A DNA stretch of 64,000 bases from Hymenochaete sp. R1. Taxonomy: Eukaryota; Basidiomycota; Agaricomycetes; Hymenochaetales; Hymenochaetaceae. The stretch lies in contig JAFREE010000113.1 of NCBI GenBank assembly GCA_019400425.1, positions 16,458-80,457 on the forward strand, in the 5' to 3' direction. The translations under genes and the position numbers were made by a program. This document shows, piece by piece, positions 10,748-22,117 of this stretch; the stretch's first letter is position 1, and the number at the start of each line of letters is the position of its first letter. Below the pieces are notes generated by a model. That model saw only the letters and a list, made by a program, of their open reading frames with translations. It was not told where the DNA came from and searched no databases.

Positions 10748-11033
10748 ATTTATGATGCTAAGAAGTGAGCCTATAGAGAGAATGAAAATGCATATGTTTG
10801 ACTAGATTCTTGGGGTTCTTGAAGCAAAACTGTTTCTTCCTGGATCCACTGTGTTTACCGTTTAAAAAAAGCGAACGAGCTTCATGCAATATCAGAAAAC
10901 CCCACAATAAAAGAGTGCGATTATGCCTCAATAATGTACATCATGAAAACGTTAGCAGCAAGAACAATCAGTAGCTGGATTAAGAAGGCACAGTACGATT
11001 CACTCACCGTTTCGAGTCGGACACCCCAACCTT
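10748..11033. other. Convergent 3' ends, no gene seen
   Basis: A 286-base gap between the stop of reductase copy 4 (plus) and the stop of GPI8 (minus). It is AT-rich and presumably holds both polyadenylation regions. Confidence 0.5.
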
Positions 11034-12650
11034 TCATCGACTCATCATCACCCAACCCAGCAGCGAGCTCACAATAGCGATACTAGCCCATGTTCGCGCT
11101 GTCTGGTTTTCCCACCATGATAGTGACTCTTTGGTTTGTGGTGAGCCAAAGTGGCTTGTACTCAAGGTGAGCGTCGTTCGTTTCGATTTAACTCGCGCTT
11201 GATTCTCTCCTCTCAAGTGAGCATCCCCGTCGAGGAAAGAGGGTGTCTGTTCAATAAATGCAGACTCGCCGCTGATACTGGAAGGAGACGCCTCAGCTTC
11301 GGAGGAGACAACATCGACGTGAGCAACTGCTCCGAGGAAATCTGTGATCCGCACGTCGGACAAGGGTCGTCGAAAGAGGTCTCCACGTACACCAGCTGTC
11401 GAATGAATTTTATCATGACTATACGTATTAAACTAATAAACAGAAAGGTCAATATCGTGAAAGGAAATATGGGGTTCACAACAGGAGAAAAAATAATGCG
11501 AAATAGCATCAAGCACTTATTAAAATTTCGAACTTACAAGGTCCTGCATCGAGGCATGGCTTGTTTTATTAATCCCTTCCATATAATTTAATATGTGGTA
11601 CGTGAATCGGTCAATGACGGCAGTCCCGACATCAGCGTCATTCTCTTTCTAAGGCAGCGAGTCAGTTAACCACATCAATCTCGCTATGAATCAAAGACTA
11701 TACCGAGTATGAGTTTTCACCGAGCTCTGAAGAACCTGTTGCAAGTACGTTCGGAGAATATATTTTCGAATACATGGTATTGGCTTGACATGTATCAATC
11801 ATGAACAATAATTCGTTGTATCTAAGTAAATGAGATAGGATGATGAGCGCACGTAAAGATGGGTAACCCAGGAACTCCTAACCTGTCCTTCTGCCACATT
11901 TGTTCAAATGCATCCGCCACGTCGAACGCACTGATCTCCTCGTTGTCTTGAAACTTGAGAAATTCGTTGCCACCGTGTCCCGTCATGTACACGAAAACAT
12001 TTGAGCGAGAGTCAGTCAAAAGGCGCTTGCTTCGTGGGACAGATGAGTCCACGCGACCTATTTTGAAGATTCTGCGTGAGCAGTCGAACGTCTAGACAAG
12101 GAAGAACAACGTGCCGGTGAGTAGGCGGAGGAAGTTCTCTACCGTCACTTCATAACCTCGATAATCCACCTCGATATTGTCCCCGTATAAGTCTATTTTG
12201 TGGCCTGAGCCTGCGTATACAGCACCAGGGAAGTGATTTCGAGCATTGCAAGCAGTGTCGTCAGCGAGCATGAGAATGATATTGGAATCGGGAATCCCAA
12301 GTCGCTTCACGGTACGATACCTGGAGAGAGCCGATTGCAATCAGCAATATAGGCAGACTTGAGTCAACATGCTACGCACATCCCCAAGGCATTTGACATG
12401 TGCTTTTGTAGAGTTCAGCACCTTTCTTTGTCCTCCAAACAACCTTGACAGCATAACGCACCCTGTAATTGAACCAGTAACGTGAAGCGCTGACAAGGAC
12501 GGCCCAATTGTTGGTATGACTTGATGATGACACTGACCCATCCGATCGGGTGAAGAACTCTTTGGCTGCCTGCTCTGCATTCGTAGCGTAAGATAGACTA
12601 CATAATGATACGATAAGAAGCAACTGAAAAGCGGCAGAGATAGGCTGCAT
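11034..12650 (-). CDS. GPI8: GPI-anchor transamidase catalytic subunit (GPI8/PIG-K)
   Basis: A cysteine protease-like (C13/legumain family) subunit of the ER-lumen complex that swaps a C-terminal signal for a GPI anchor. Seven exons (12650-12462, 12402-12380, 12320-12115, 12057-11883, 11821-11704, 11648-11538, 11432-11034) give 406 residues; the yeast protein is about 411. A signal peptide covers roughly residues 1-22. The catalytic pair is visible: His about 167 in [10 protein letters not shown] and Cys about 209 in [13 protein letters not shown]. Flanking family segments include [17 protein letters not shown] and [22 protein letters not shown]-terminal membrane helix ([14 protein letters not shown]) ends the protein, as in other GPI8. 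Exon 3 appears to end at a GC donor (ACCG then GCACGT). No GT site in reach keeps the frame. Confidence 0.93.
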
Positions 12651-12814
12651 CCCAGCAGGTTGATGGAGAAGCTAAGCTTGAGGACAACAACGTTAACGCA
12701 GCGCAGCTGTTAACGCCACGTTCGAGAGGACACGGATATTCACATGCCTCTTTCGCACACCTCTGAAAACTCCAATTTTCCCGCGGCCGGTTGATCCTGC
12801 GGGTACTAATTTAG

Positions 12815-13048
12815 GAGGAGTGGTTTGTCTCAAACCAAACCCTCATCGAACGAAAACGCAATGCTTTCTTTGACGAAACAAAAGTTTGGCATATCAACAC
12901 CACGGTCCAGGCCACACTGAGCGCGCAAAACGGTATCCCTATATCACATCCTGTTTTCCAAGTCTTCCAAGCTTCACTCAGTGGAAGACGGCAGCATGCA
13001 ATTAGTCTTGCAGCCCAGAAACAGATCATCCATTTCTTGACGAGGTAA
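12815..13048 (+). other. Orphan exon-like open frame (possible gene remnant)
   Basis: After a TTTAG acceptor-like site at 12810-12814, an open frame of 77 codons ends in TAA. It starts EEWFVSNQTLIERKRNAF and contains QATLSAQNGIPISHP. Composition and codon choice look coding, but no ATG, donor or partner exon could be found upstream before the GPI8 start region. It may be the last exon of a decayed gene or chance. The family was not recognised. Confidence 0.3.
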
Positions 13049-13253
13049 ACACTCCGAATAGAAATCCAATCCATCTATGATGATGATTCTTCACACAAGC
13101 AAAATCATTTGAAAAATAAATTCCATTCCACTAACGACCATGTAATGTATGCCGTTTCCTATTACGCACTAAGACATAGGGTATAGCGTAACTGCCATCG
13201 TGAAGTTTCCCATTAATGGTATACAAGCAACCTGACGAAAAAGCGCATTACAT

Positions 13254-13965
13254 TTAGCAGATAGTGAGGACGTTGCCAACAATGTCGAGGCCGAGAGTGA
13301 GGATGATCGAGACGAGGCCAAGGACGAGGGGGACGAGCTCGATGAGGATACCCTGAACGAGGCAGAGGATGATCTTGATGAGGCCGCAGAGGCATTCACC
13401 GAAGGATACCTTGACGAGGATGTCGATGAGGATTTTGATATCAGCGACAAGGGTGATGACGAGGCCGAGAGCACCGAAGAGTCCCTATAATACGATCAAT
13501 CAGAATTTACTCTGATACTTGAAAACATTTTAAAATGACTTACGACGAGGACTTCAGCAAGGAGACCGGCGACAACGGAAACGGCGACCTGCACGGTGCC
13601 GTCAACCGAGCAAAGGATGACCGAGATGTCAGCACCAACGAGAGCCTTGAGCTCAATGATAGCACTGCCGATGATAGTGACAACGTCAGTGAGGATGGGG
13701 GTGATGATCTCGACCGTAGCGTTGGCGGACGTCAGGCAGTCTATCCAGTTCACGTCAGCTGAGTTGAGAAAGTAGAAGTGGCTATATGCTTACTGAGGGC
13801 AGTGATATCAACCTCGAGGTTCACCTTGAGGTCGGTGAGGATAGCGGGGACACCACGAACGGCTTCGGTGCGGACAGCGACCTCTGCAGGGGCTGCGGCA
13901 GGGGCAGCAGCGACGAATGGCGCGAACGCGGCGGCGGCGAGGGCGAAGATGGTGGAGAAACGCAT
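13254..13965 (-). CDS. Small secreted hydrophobic protein, function unknown
   Basis: Three exons (13965-13794, 13758-13544, 13484-13254) give 205 residues. The start MRFSTIFALAAAAFAPFVAA is a clear signal peptide followed by an Ala/Pro linker. The mature part is almost entirely Val, Ile and Leu with regularly placed Asp, Lys and Gly. Examples are TVEIITPILTDVVTIIGSAI and IELVPLVLGLVSIILTLGL. It also has at least six Cys (DCLTS, ILCSV, ECLCG, LCLV and a terminal IC). There are no basic or polar loops of the kind seen in multi-pass transporters, so it may be a wall- or membrane-associated amphipathic protein. It is not a hydrophobin: the CC doublets are absent. TATAAAG lies about 140 bases upstream. 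Confidence 0.8.
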
Positions 13966-14102
13966 TGTTTACGATGTAAAAAGTTGGTTAAACGAGTGAC
14001 TGGAGCCTGAAGGCTGGCGGGGGATTTGCAGAAGCAAGAAGGGCGAGGAGAGCAAGAAGATCCAAGGAATCTGAGGATTGACAGACATTGGGGGGAGGTG
14101 GT

Positions 14103-14109
14103 CTTTATA
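14103..14109 (-). promoter_or_regulatory. TATA box of the secreted-protein gene
   Basis: The minus strand reads TATAAAG about 140 bases upstream of the ATG at 13965. Confidence 0.45.
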
Positions 14110-15647
14110 GGATTGAATTTGGCTTGTTGTCTGAGCGTCTTCATTTTCACAGAACATGAGGTAAGGCGAAGGGCGGACTACACGGACGGCGTCCAGAACT
14201 CTTTTCTCCTTCAGCGAGTCTACAAACCCATTGATCCGCCCTAGACGCTCGGTTACAAAACGACTATCCCAGAAGCAGTTCATATTGATGGCCTAGAAAG
14301 AATGAGCGCGCCAAATTTGTCACTTCCCGGCGATGATGTACCGAGTGAAGCACTCAATCAGTTACGCGAGAGTGTTCTTAGAACTCCCGGTCCCGGCAGC
14401 CAAGACAAAGAAGAAAACATGCAAATCCTTGCTAACGATACGGGTCGACTTTGGTCCATTTCGACACCTCCAGGGATCCTCTCGACCCAAATAGTACTGA
14501 ACAGACTGCCTGCGACGTGCTTCGAGGGGATGTCAATGAATGTTTGAGTAAACTGATGGCGAATTCTTTTGGTGGCAATAGTTTTTGTGAATAATAACAA
14601 TACTGATCGCACTTGTAAAAACGTACACGAAGACCGTTTCCGCGGCCCAAAAGCAAGCACGGCACGCGGAGTTTCCTCCGATGAATTGTGAAGCTGTCCG
14701 GGAAGAACGAGGGACGGGATTGATTTTCATTTCCATTCCTCGAGGCATAACAATATTGCCCCATGGAATAAAGCATCAAACATACTCAAATACAGCTCTG
14801 GTCATCATCGATCTTTCTGAAACGCTAAAAAGAACAACGCGGAAGCTTATTGGGATCTTCCAGCCACGCTGATTGGCTCAACCGAAGATCAGAGTCTGTG
14901 TCAAGAAAGTCCGATCAATGGTTGTTCCCGAAGGAGTATGGACCGATAAAGACTGAGATTCAGTGCAAATAGTCAACGAGGAGCCCCTGTTCCGGAGTTT
15001 AGCTGGTAGTGGGAGTCACCATCTGCTTGTCTTTTCGAATGACAATTCAGCATGCGAATAAACAAGACCATGAGGCAAATAAGATATTCCTGTGTATCAA
15101 AGAGTTGTGTCGACGGGAAGACGAAAGGATATTATACATTCGACGGCGCGCGCCGATGATCGAATGACTTAGGAAAGCGGGGATGAGCGTGGAAGGCAAC
15201 ATGTTTCACAGCGAAAGAGAACAACTCGAATGTGCTCGCGTCCTAAAATGGGGAAGCCCGAACGCACGTCCACCGGCGCATCGATAGACCAGAAACATCC
15301 CAGCTGTTCTTGGCAGCCAAGGTTCAAGAAACGAGATGAAGACGGGCGCAATACTTGAATGCATTGCATTCACTTCCAACACCGTTGAAGCCGGAAACCG
15401 GGGAAGGTCTGGGAAGGAGCTGCAGTCTGTCCTGCGTCTTATAATTTCGGTTTCGCGTCGTTGCAGGCGCACCTACCAATGAAAGGAGATGTTTATCGAC
15501 GCATTACCCGGAATGAAGAAGATTAGTAGGATGGCGCAGCATTCGCCCGAATCATCAGCGAAAGCAAGTCGCTCCAGTAAACCGTACGTAGTGAGGAGAG
15601 ATGAGAGACGCGCACAAAGGAAAGGAATTGCTCACGGTCACGTGCAA
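14110..15647. other. Intergenic region, no supported gene
   Basis: Between two divergent promoters. A plus-strand ATG frame at 14302-14547 (81 codons) and a longer minus-strand frame over 14432-14779 overlap each other. Neither has a motif or splice partner. Nothing else stands out. Confidence 0.4.
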
Positions 15648-15655
15648 CTATATAG
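15648..15655 (+). promoter_or_regulatory. CTATATAG core promoter of RPL23, with CACGTG upstream
   Basis: CTATATAG lies 86 bases before the ATG and is the same octamer as at RPL24. A CACGTG E-box is at 15639-15644, immediately upstream. The role is inferred from position. Confidence 0.5.
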
Positions 15656-15733
15656 CCAACTTACATAATTCTAAGTCAATTCGCAAAGCAGCATGATCGA
15701 AAGTAATCCATAAGTCCTCTATCCTCCTCAAAA

Positions 15734-16381
15734 ATGTCGAAACGCGGTGCGTGCAACTAATCTCTGAGTTTCTGAGCCCAATAATTAACTTAAACATTGT
15801 CCGCGCCCCCTCTTTGTTGGATGAACGGCGATATCGTTGATAATCAGGTTCGGGTGCCTCTGGCAATAAATACAGAATCTCGCTGGGTCTCCCGGCTGGC
15901 GCTGTCATCAACTGTGCTGACAACAGCGGGGCTCGCTCGCTTTACCTTATCGAGCCGTATGGGTTTGGTGCCCGCTTGAATCGTCTGCCGGATGCTGGTG
16001 TGGGTGACATGGTTGTCGCATCTGTGAAGAAGGGGAAGCCTGAGCTCAGGAAGAAGAGTGCGTGGATTTGACCCTCTTGAATAACAATGTTTGTGCTGAT
16101 TCATATTTCACAACCATAGCAATGCCCATCGTAGTCGTACGTCAGCGTAAGGCTTGGCGGAGGAAAGATGGTGTATTTTTATACTTTGAGGATAACGCTG
16201 GTGTCATCGTCAACCCGAAGGGCGAAATGAAGGGTTCGGCTATCACTGGACCTGTAGCAAAAGAATGTGTACGTGAATTTATAGTCCTAGCAGATAGTAA
16301 ACTAAGTGACTTTGGATATTTCTTTGTCCATAGGCGGATCTGTGGCCTCGTATCGCGTCGAACGCAGGAACGGTCGTGTAG
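15734..16381 (+). CDS. RPL23: 60S ribosomal protein uL14 (RPL23)
   Basis: uL14 sits at the large-subunit face and contacts the small subunit and initiation factors. Exons 15734-15746 (13 nt, MSKRG), 15848-16057, 16120-16268 and 16334-16381 join in frame to 139 residues; the family is 137-140. The sequence follows the consensus: [60 protein letters not shown] and [14 protein letters not shown], ending [15 protein letters not shown]. Short first exons before a long first intron are usual for basidiomycete ribosomal protein genes. Confidence 0.96.
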
Positions 16382-18323
16382 AAGATTTGTACCTTTACGT
16401 TTTCACCCTCTCTTCTCATCCAGTCTTCATGATTCCGCTTCTGTGTACCACGTTTATGACATGCATATGCAACTTGCCTATTCGTGTATTTCTAAGTGAT
16501 TTTTCACTTCGCCTCAAACCCCAGGAACGCCCTATTGCTTTGCTCGCTCGCCCACCATTCGCTTCAACCTCACCGACCCACTACTTTCCTTCCCTCGCCT
16601 CATTACCGGGAGAGTAGGTTGATCTGCGGTTCGCATAGCTCTTTGCTCGATGAGACGCGGTGTGTTTTCACAATGCAACGCGAGCTCCGTTAGCGTCATC
16701 GTCATTTGGATCTTTCCTCTACCGATCTCCTGTCGCAGAAAGTATCTGTCACTCTAGATTTGTCCGTGCCGCGATAGTATCGACAGCACCCTCTAGGTAT
16801 GGGCAAATTGCTAATTTTAAACTGACACTAAGACGTATTAGGCACTCAAATCAATGGCGTACGTCGCAAGATGACCGTATATGATCCCGTCTGGTCTATT
16901 CGTAGTCCCGCTACTCTGCCAGTTTTCGATACTGTGCGAGGAGGAAGCTTGTACTTGCCTCTGTAATGAGCAATCTCGTTTAATCTCAAATCTGATGTCG
17001 AGTCAGTGTTCCATATCGAGCACAAAATGTGCTAGCTCGTCATAGAATGAGCTCTTAGAGAATACTCTGAGGGGCCGTCACCATTCAAAAAGGAAAGACC
17101 GAAAGAGTCATTTGCGCATTTACTTGGATCATTTGCGTGTTTCTTCGACGTCGACTGAAGGAATCTACGTGTCGAAAATGCGTCAGTCTGCCGACGAGGA
17201 TAGATTTCCCAATGCTGAAGTTATTATTTACGCCTCATTGGCCTCTTAGTCATGTGACGTACTTACTAGATTTCTTCTCTCCTTCATCCTTCCGCTTTCA
17301 GCTGGCCGCTTTCTCGCTGCACTCATGATCATTCAGTTCAAACTCATTCAAATTTTCGTCATCGCGACTTCAGAACGATGAACCTGACCTATTTGGATTT
17401 TGTGGGAAACGAAACAAGATTAGCTGGTTTCCATGTGGATCTTCGGGGAAGGCTGGTGGACGACGGAAGCGAATCGAGCTATCTTCACGGAGCGCCGGAA
17501 TACCGTATCACGACGCCCATCTCATCGACTCTCTCATCCCTAGAATCTCAGTCTCATCTCGATGCTCATCGCGCGAGCTTTGTTTTGGCCATACGCTAAT
17601 GCTCATATTGGGGGTCAATTGTAACAACAGAATCTGGCGGTCTTCAACTCGATCGAAACGCGCTGAACAGTGAGCCACCTCTGTGAGTGTCACTCCAACT
17701 GCAGCGAGACTGGCTCCGCGTACGTCCCGTATGTATGTACTTCCTGCTTTCTTCAACGAATTTTCCAAAACACCTTCGCATCTCCATGATGTCCATAATC
17801 TAAACTTCTCAACACAGTACCCTGACCGGGACGGATGCTTCTTTACACCGCATGTAACGAAAGAAAGCGCCCGAGAGATGTTGCAACCAAAGGGGGTCGA
17901 AAGGAAGTCTTAAAACGGAAAGGAGATCGACGCTTTGACGGAGCGAACTTGCGAGCACATTCAATCTTGATTGCACCGGGTGTGTTACGTTCGCTGAATC
18001 TTTACTGCAATATTTCAACTGCATTCCTCAGATCTCATGAGTCGCCGACACTCCGCCACACGCTCGGGTGTCGCGCATGGCAATGGAAATGCCGACCCCA
18101 TTGACTGGATCTAACCTAATCCTACGCCTTCTCCTCTTTACCCTCTCCGGACTTTCCTTTCAAACATATATACCCATCCGCTTATTACCAACATATACCT
18201 TTTGCCTCCGCTGGGACCCACTATCTTGCCAACCCCCACCCTCTCCAACTTCATCTACGACTTGTGAGTTGCTTCCAGTCTGAAGCAGCATCGCTCGTAC
18301 CCTCGTCATTGGTGTCCTATGTC
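16382..18323. other. 1.9-kb region without a supported gene
   Basis: Downstream of RPL23 the strand is T-rich, as in a 3' UTR. Frames at 17378-17599 (plus) and 17508-17768 (minus) overlap and have no family motif. TATATA near 18164-18172 may serve the membrane-protein gene that starts at 18324, possibly with a leader intron donor (GTGAGT) near 18264. Confidence 0.4.
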
Positions 18324-20217
18324 ATGGTTGAGATCAACTCGACGGCAGAGTACGCAAAATTCATAGGGCCGCTCCTTATCGGAGTCACCGTGAACGCAGT
18401 CGTATTTGGGATATGCTGCATGCAGTTAGTTACCTACATAGTATCGGATTACAAGGACAGTCGACGATTAAGGTGTGTTGTGCCTGTTCTGCTTCCCCCT
18501 TTAATCTCCGTCTCCTTGTCTTTCTTTAATCTTGCGAGTCTGATTGGGATCGGTTTGTCTGATGATTTCTGGCCTCTGTGCAGAGCGTTGATTGTGTGGG
18601 TATACGCAGTCGATATATTCCAAATATGGCAGTCTGTCTCGACACTTTGGCATTATACCGTTGCGAACTTCAATAACCCAACGGCTCTTGCGGATGGACC
18701 TTGGGAGTATGCTTCGTTACCAATCTTTGGATCTTTGTTAGTCTTGTCTTTCTTCGTATCCTCATGAAGTCTATGCTAATGACGCACAAAGTGCTATCGT
18801 ACCTATCCAGCTCTTCATGGCAACTCGGATCATGAAATTCGCCGAATCCAAGTTTTTGTTTTACCTGGTAGCTTTCGGGTCGATTGCACAAGCTGCTCTG
18901 GCCTGTTCAGCTGCGACTTTGGGTATGATCAACCCTGCAGTGTCGAATCATGTCAATGTGCGTCATTAATTCTCGTTTCTATTGTCGCATATCAATTAAT
19001 TTAGCATTCAATCATGACCAGATCATCCCGGTGGCAGACGCATGGCTCGGAGTGGCTGTTATATGCGACTCTACGATCACGTAGGACTTCTTTATTTCGG
19101 CAATCATATACAATAGTGATTGACACTCGATTCATGTAGGGGATTGCTCTTGTACTATCTATTGAGAAGTCGGACTGGTGTGAAGAGTGCGTATAAGCTA
19201 TTCCCTCCTTTGTTTAGCACATTGATTGTATTTTGGGAGGACAGAAACGGACTCTATCATCAAACGAGTGTGTAGCACTACTATTGAGGCTGCTTTACCT
19301 GTATCCATACTCTGTGTAAGTCCGGACGTCCTGTCCCAAATTATCAGCCAATCTCGTTCATTCTGACCTCTTATGTGATAGATGTGCGACTTGATTGCCC
19401 TGGTAAGCACTATCTGACCTGTTCTTCGCGACTAAAGCATCTTCATTGACATGAAATGCCAGACGAGCTCGCCGGAAAGCAATTTTCATTATATGTTTGC
19501 ACTTCCTGTCGGGCGATTGTATACGTGAGTCCGAACTCGACTTAGAAATGGCCTAGTTCAAGAAGCTAATTTGTCTTTCCCATATTTTCCCTCCGAATCT
19601 CCCACCAAAAGAAATACATTGATGGTGGTGAGTGAATATATTCCTGCATTTCGGCGTGACTTTCTCACGAGTTGAGGCCGCAGACTCTGAATGATCGCAA
19701 ACGCCTTAGGACGCAGTTGGAGCACTGGAGCGTCAACACCGTTCATTTCAGCGTACGCTCTTGTTTCTCCAGGTGCATATCAGCCTCTGTCTTGTTCCTA
19801 ACGTAGTAATTGTAGGCAATTGAGACAAAGTCGTACCCAAGCAAATCGTATGCTTCTCGATCAGGATCAGGTGCAAGCACAGGTCAGCGACCTCCGATGC
19901 CTCGAGCCGTACACATCAACGTCAACCTCCTCCGTACGGCCGGCGAAGTGGACGACCCTTCCAAGCTCTCACCGCTCTCGGCACTCTCGGATACGAACAG
20001 CGAACTCTCGACAAATTATGGGTATGCGGCGTTTAATTTGGAGAAGGCAATGAACGAGCAGGCCCATGCGCGCGATGAGTTAGAGTCGGATGCGTCAAGA
20101 ACGGGTCGCGATTCCAAGGGCATCCTTGTTGATGGTATAGGGAACGGAAGCGACGTGGACCTTGAGTCGGGGAAACAGAAGTTCGTGATCGGGGACTCCG
20201 ATGAGGAGGTCGGTTAA
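18324..20217 (+). CDS. DUF6534-type multi-pass membrane protein
   Basis: An Agaricomycete-expanded integral membrane family of unknown function with about seven helices. The start MVEINSTAEYAKFIGPLLIG leads into the first helix. At least ten short introns were traced between 18470 and 19815 with matching phases. Recognisable family pieces are YAVDIFQIWQSVSTLWHY, AIVPIQLFMATRIMKF, VADAWLGVAVICDSTITGLL, TDSIIKRVCSTTIEAALP, a FALPVGRLYTNTLMVTLNDR segment and SVNTVHFS near the end of the fold. A cytosolic, acidic and Ser-rich tail of roughly 130 residues follows, ending SDEEVG. The GTG at 18264 in the same frame was rejected as a start. Similar proteins are often lineage-specific. Confidence 0.85.
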
Positions 20218-21066
20218 GATGGATGATACACGTCCGTACTTCTTACCTTACTTCTTTGCTCCCTTTCCCCTTGTTTTACTGTATGTGACCCCTTTCCTGT
20301 TTCATATCTTCGTGAGCCTCTTTCTCTCGTTTCCGTTTGCCTTTCATTTGCCCGTACCTTATCCTTCGACCTTCTCCGTGCACATATTTTCGTTCGTGTT
20401 CATTAATTTGTTTCATTCATTTTTTATTCTTTGGATAGTCCCCGTAGTATATCTTAGTACCACACTCACACTCTTTACGACTGTGTTCATAGTCAAACCA
20501 AGGCGTAAAACTATCATTTGTACTTGTATCATTGTCACATTTGGGATTATATCGTAAAATTTTGTTCGTTCTTTAATGCCACTCGATATATGCAATACAG
20601 CTTGTCACTTTATCAATGGACATTCGTTCTTTTCTCTGCCTTAAACACCACTCGGAGGCCAATTGTGGAGGAGAGGTATGGGTTCCGTTAACGATGATAC
20701 AATCCACTTCTTTAGCCCAGGGACGAGAGCGTGCTCACTCCTCATTTCGCAATGCGTACATACATGTGAGGATGCGCAATGCACGCAATTACTGCCATCC
20801 AGTCACTTTGTTTTGTTAAAGCTCATGAGTCGGGTTCCTGGATATGGCGAAGGCGATGTCTCGGTGCTGCACAGATTTTTTCCCTCGCAAGGATTCCAAA
20901 GCAAAGACGAGACAAACCCGACGATTTTGAAAATTTCCTAAAAAGTTACAAGTACTCTCGCTGCCTGACGGCCTAAAATACTGACTGGCTGAGCATTCAT
21001 CAACCTAATACTTTAAATCCTGGGATATCTCAAGGACAGAGAAAAATCTGACATGGCGTTTGAAGT
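20218..21066. other. 3' flank of the DUF6534 gene; T-rich, no gene
   Basis: Very T-rich plus strand to about 20600. The long hydrophobic open frame there (20201-20557) is a by-product of T-rich UTR sequence. No supported gene lies before the tRNA. Confidence 0.45.
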
Positions 21067-21137
21067 TCCGATACGGGGAATCGAACCCCGAGCTACCGCG
21101 TGAAAGGCGGTAATGTTAGCCGTTACACCATATCGGA
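21067..21137 (-). tRNA. tRNA-Glu (anticodon TTC)
   Basis: Read on the minus strand it forms a complete 71-nt cloverleaf. The acceptor stem is TCCGATA with TATCGGA. The anticodon arm is ACCGC, loop CTTTCAC, GCGGT, with anticodon TTC reading GAA (Glu). The T arm is CGGGG, TTCGATT, CCCCG. The B-box GGTTCGATTCC is intact. There is no intron and CCA is not encoded, as in other eukaryotes. Confidence 0.95.
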
Positions 21138-22117
21138 TGATGTATTATGTTCTTTGCTTCTCTATATGTAACTTTATGAATTTTCTATATAATTTACCAT
21201 GAATAGACGTAGAATTGAAAACTAAACGATTCATTGCGCCATTTAAGTTTTCTTGTTGGGAGGACCAATGCATATACGGAAAACGAGCAGTGTGAGTGAG
21301 ACTTGAAGTTCGCTATCCCGAAGTGACTTGGATTACAAGCATGAAGTCAAGTTAAGTATATATACCACCGATAACTATTGATATTGCTTTCCTCTTTAGA
21401 CTATGATTTGAAAACCAATGTAAGTGAAAAACGCTGAATGTAGAGAAGTACTAGCTATACACGGGCAAGCAGAGTCAAAAGCGATAAGGCATATGGGAGC
21501 GGGCCGAAAGGAGACCCGGAATGTGAAGGATGAGAACTGGCAAAAAAAGTCAAGAACAAAGGATAAAAAGGCTAAGACGATAAAGTCGATGTTGGGAAGA
21601 TAACAAAAACAAAATGGTGACTGACGTCAATAACGGCACTAGGGATGTACGGTTTGTGTGGGCAACATAAATACGTATGTGCAAATGAGAGTGAGTGTAA
21701 GCTGTGAATTCAGACAATATCTACGGAATTGAATAAGTGAAGAGGTGGGAGTAAGGTGATTATAATGCATGTGAATAGAGCGGCAGAAAGAGCTTAAGAC
21801 GAAAAGACCAAAGAGAAGTGAAAAAAAGTAAGGAGCGGAAGGGATTCGAAGTAGAACGATGTCAGCGCAGGGGAAGCTCGAATCTACACTGCATCTCACA
21901 GCGATAGTAAGAGCAATTGAGGGAATATACAACACGGTTGTCAGTGTCAAAATGGCAAAAGTAAAAGGATGGAAGATGGAAAGAGAATGGATTAGATAAA
22001 ATAGGAGAGTTAAAGTGAGAGAGACGGATCGAAAAGCCAGCTATTGTATGTGCATCCAGAGATTCAACGAAAAATCCAAATCTTTAAAGATTCTTTCCAA
22101 CCTCCTACTCTAATCAC
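21138..22117. other. Intergenic region and 3' flank of the 895-aa gene
   Basis: An A- and G-rich plus strand (so T/C-rich on the minus strand) without a supported frame. It probably contains the 3' UTR of the minus-strand gene that ends at 22118. Confidence 0.45.

Noticed and set aside
14302..14547. 81-codon ATG frame on the plus strand
   Set aside because: Protein-like composition, but overlapped by a longer minus-strand frame, with no motif, promoter or splice evidence.
17378..17599. 73-codon ATG frame on the plus strand
   Set aside because: Overlaps a minus-strand frame of similar length and has no recognisable feature.
20201..20557. Hydrophobic 118-codon frame resembling a membrane protein
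   Set aside because: Directly follows the DUF6534 stop in T-rich DNA; Phe/Leu/Val richness is a T-content artefact of the 3' UTR.
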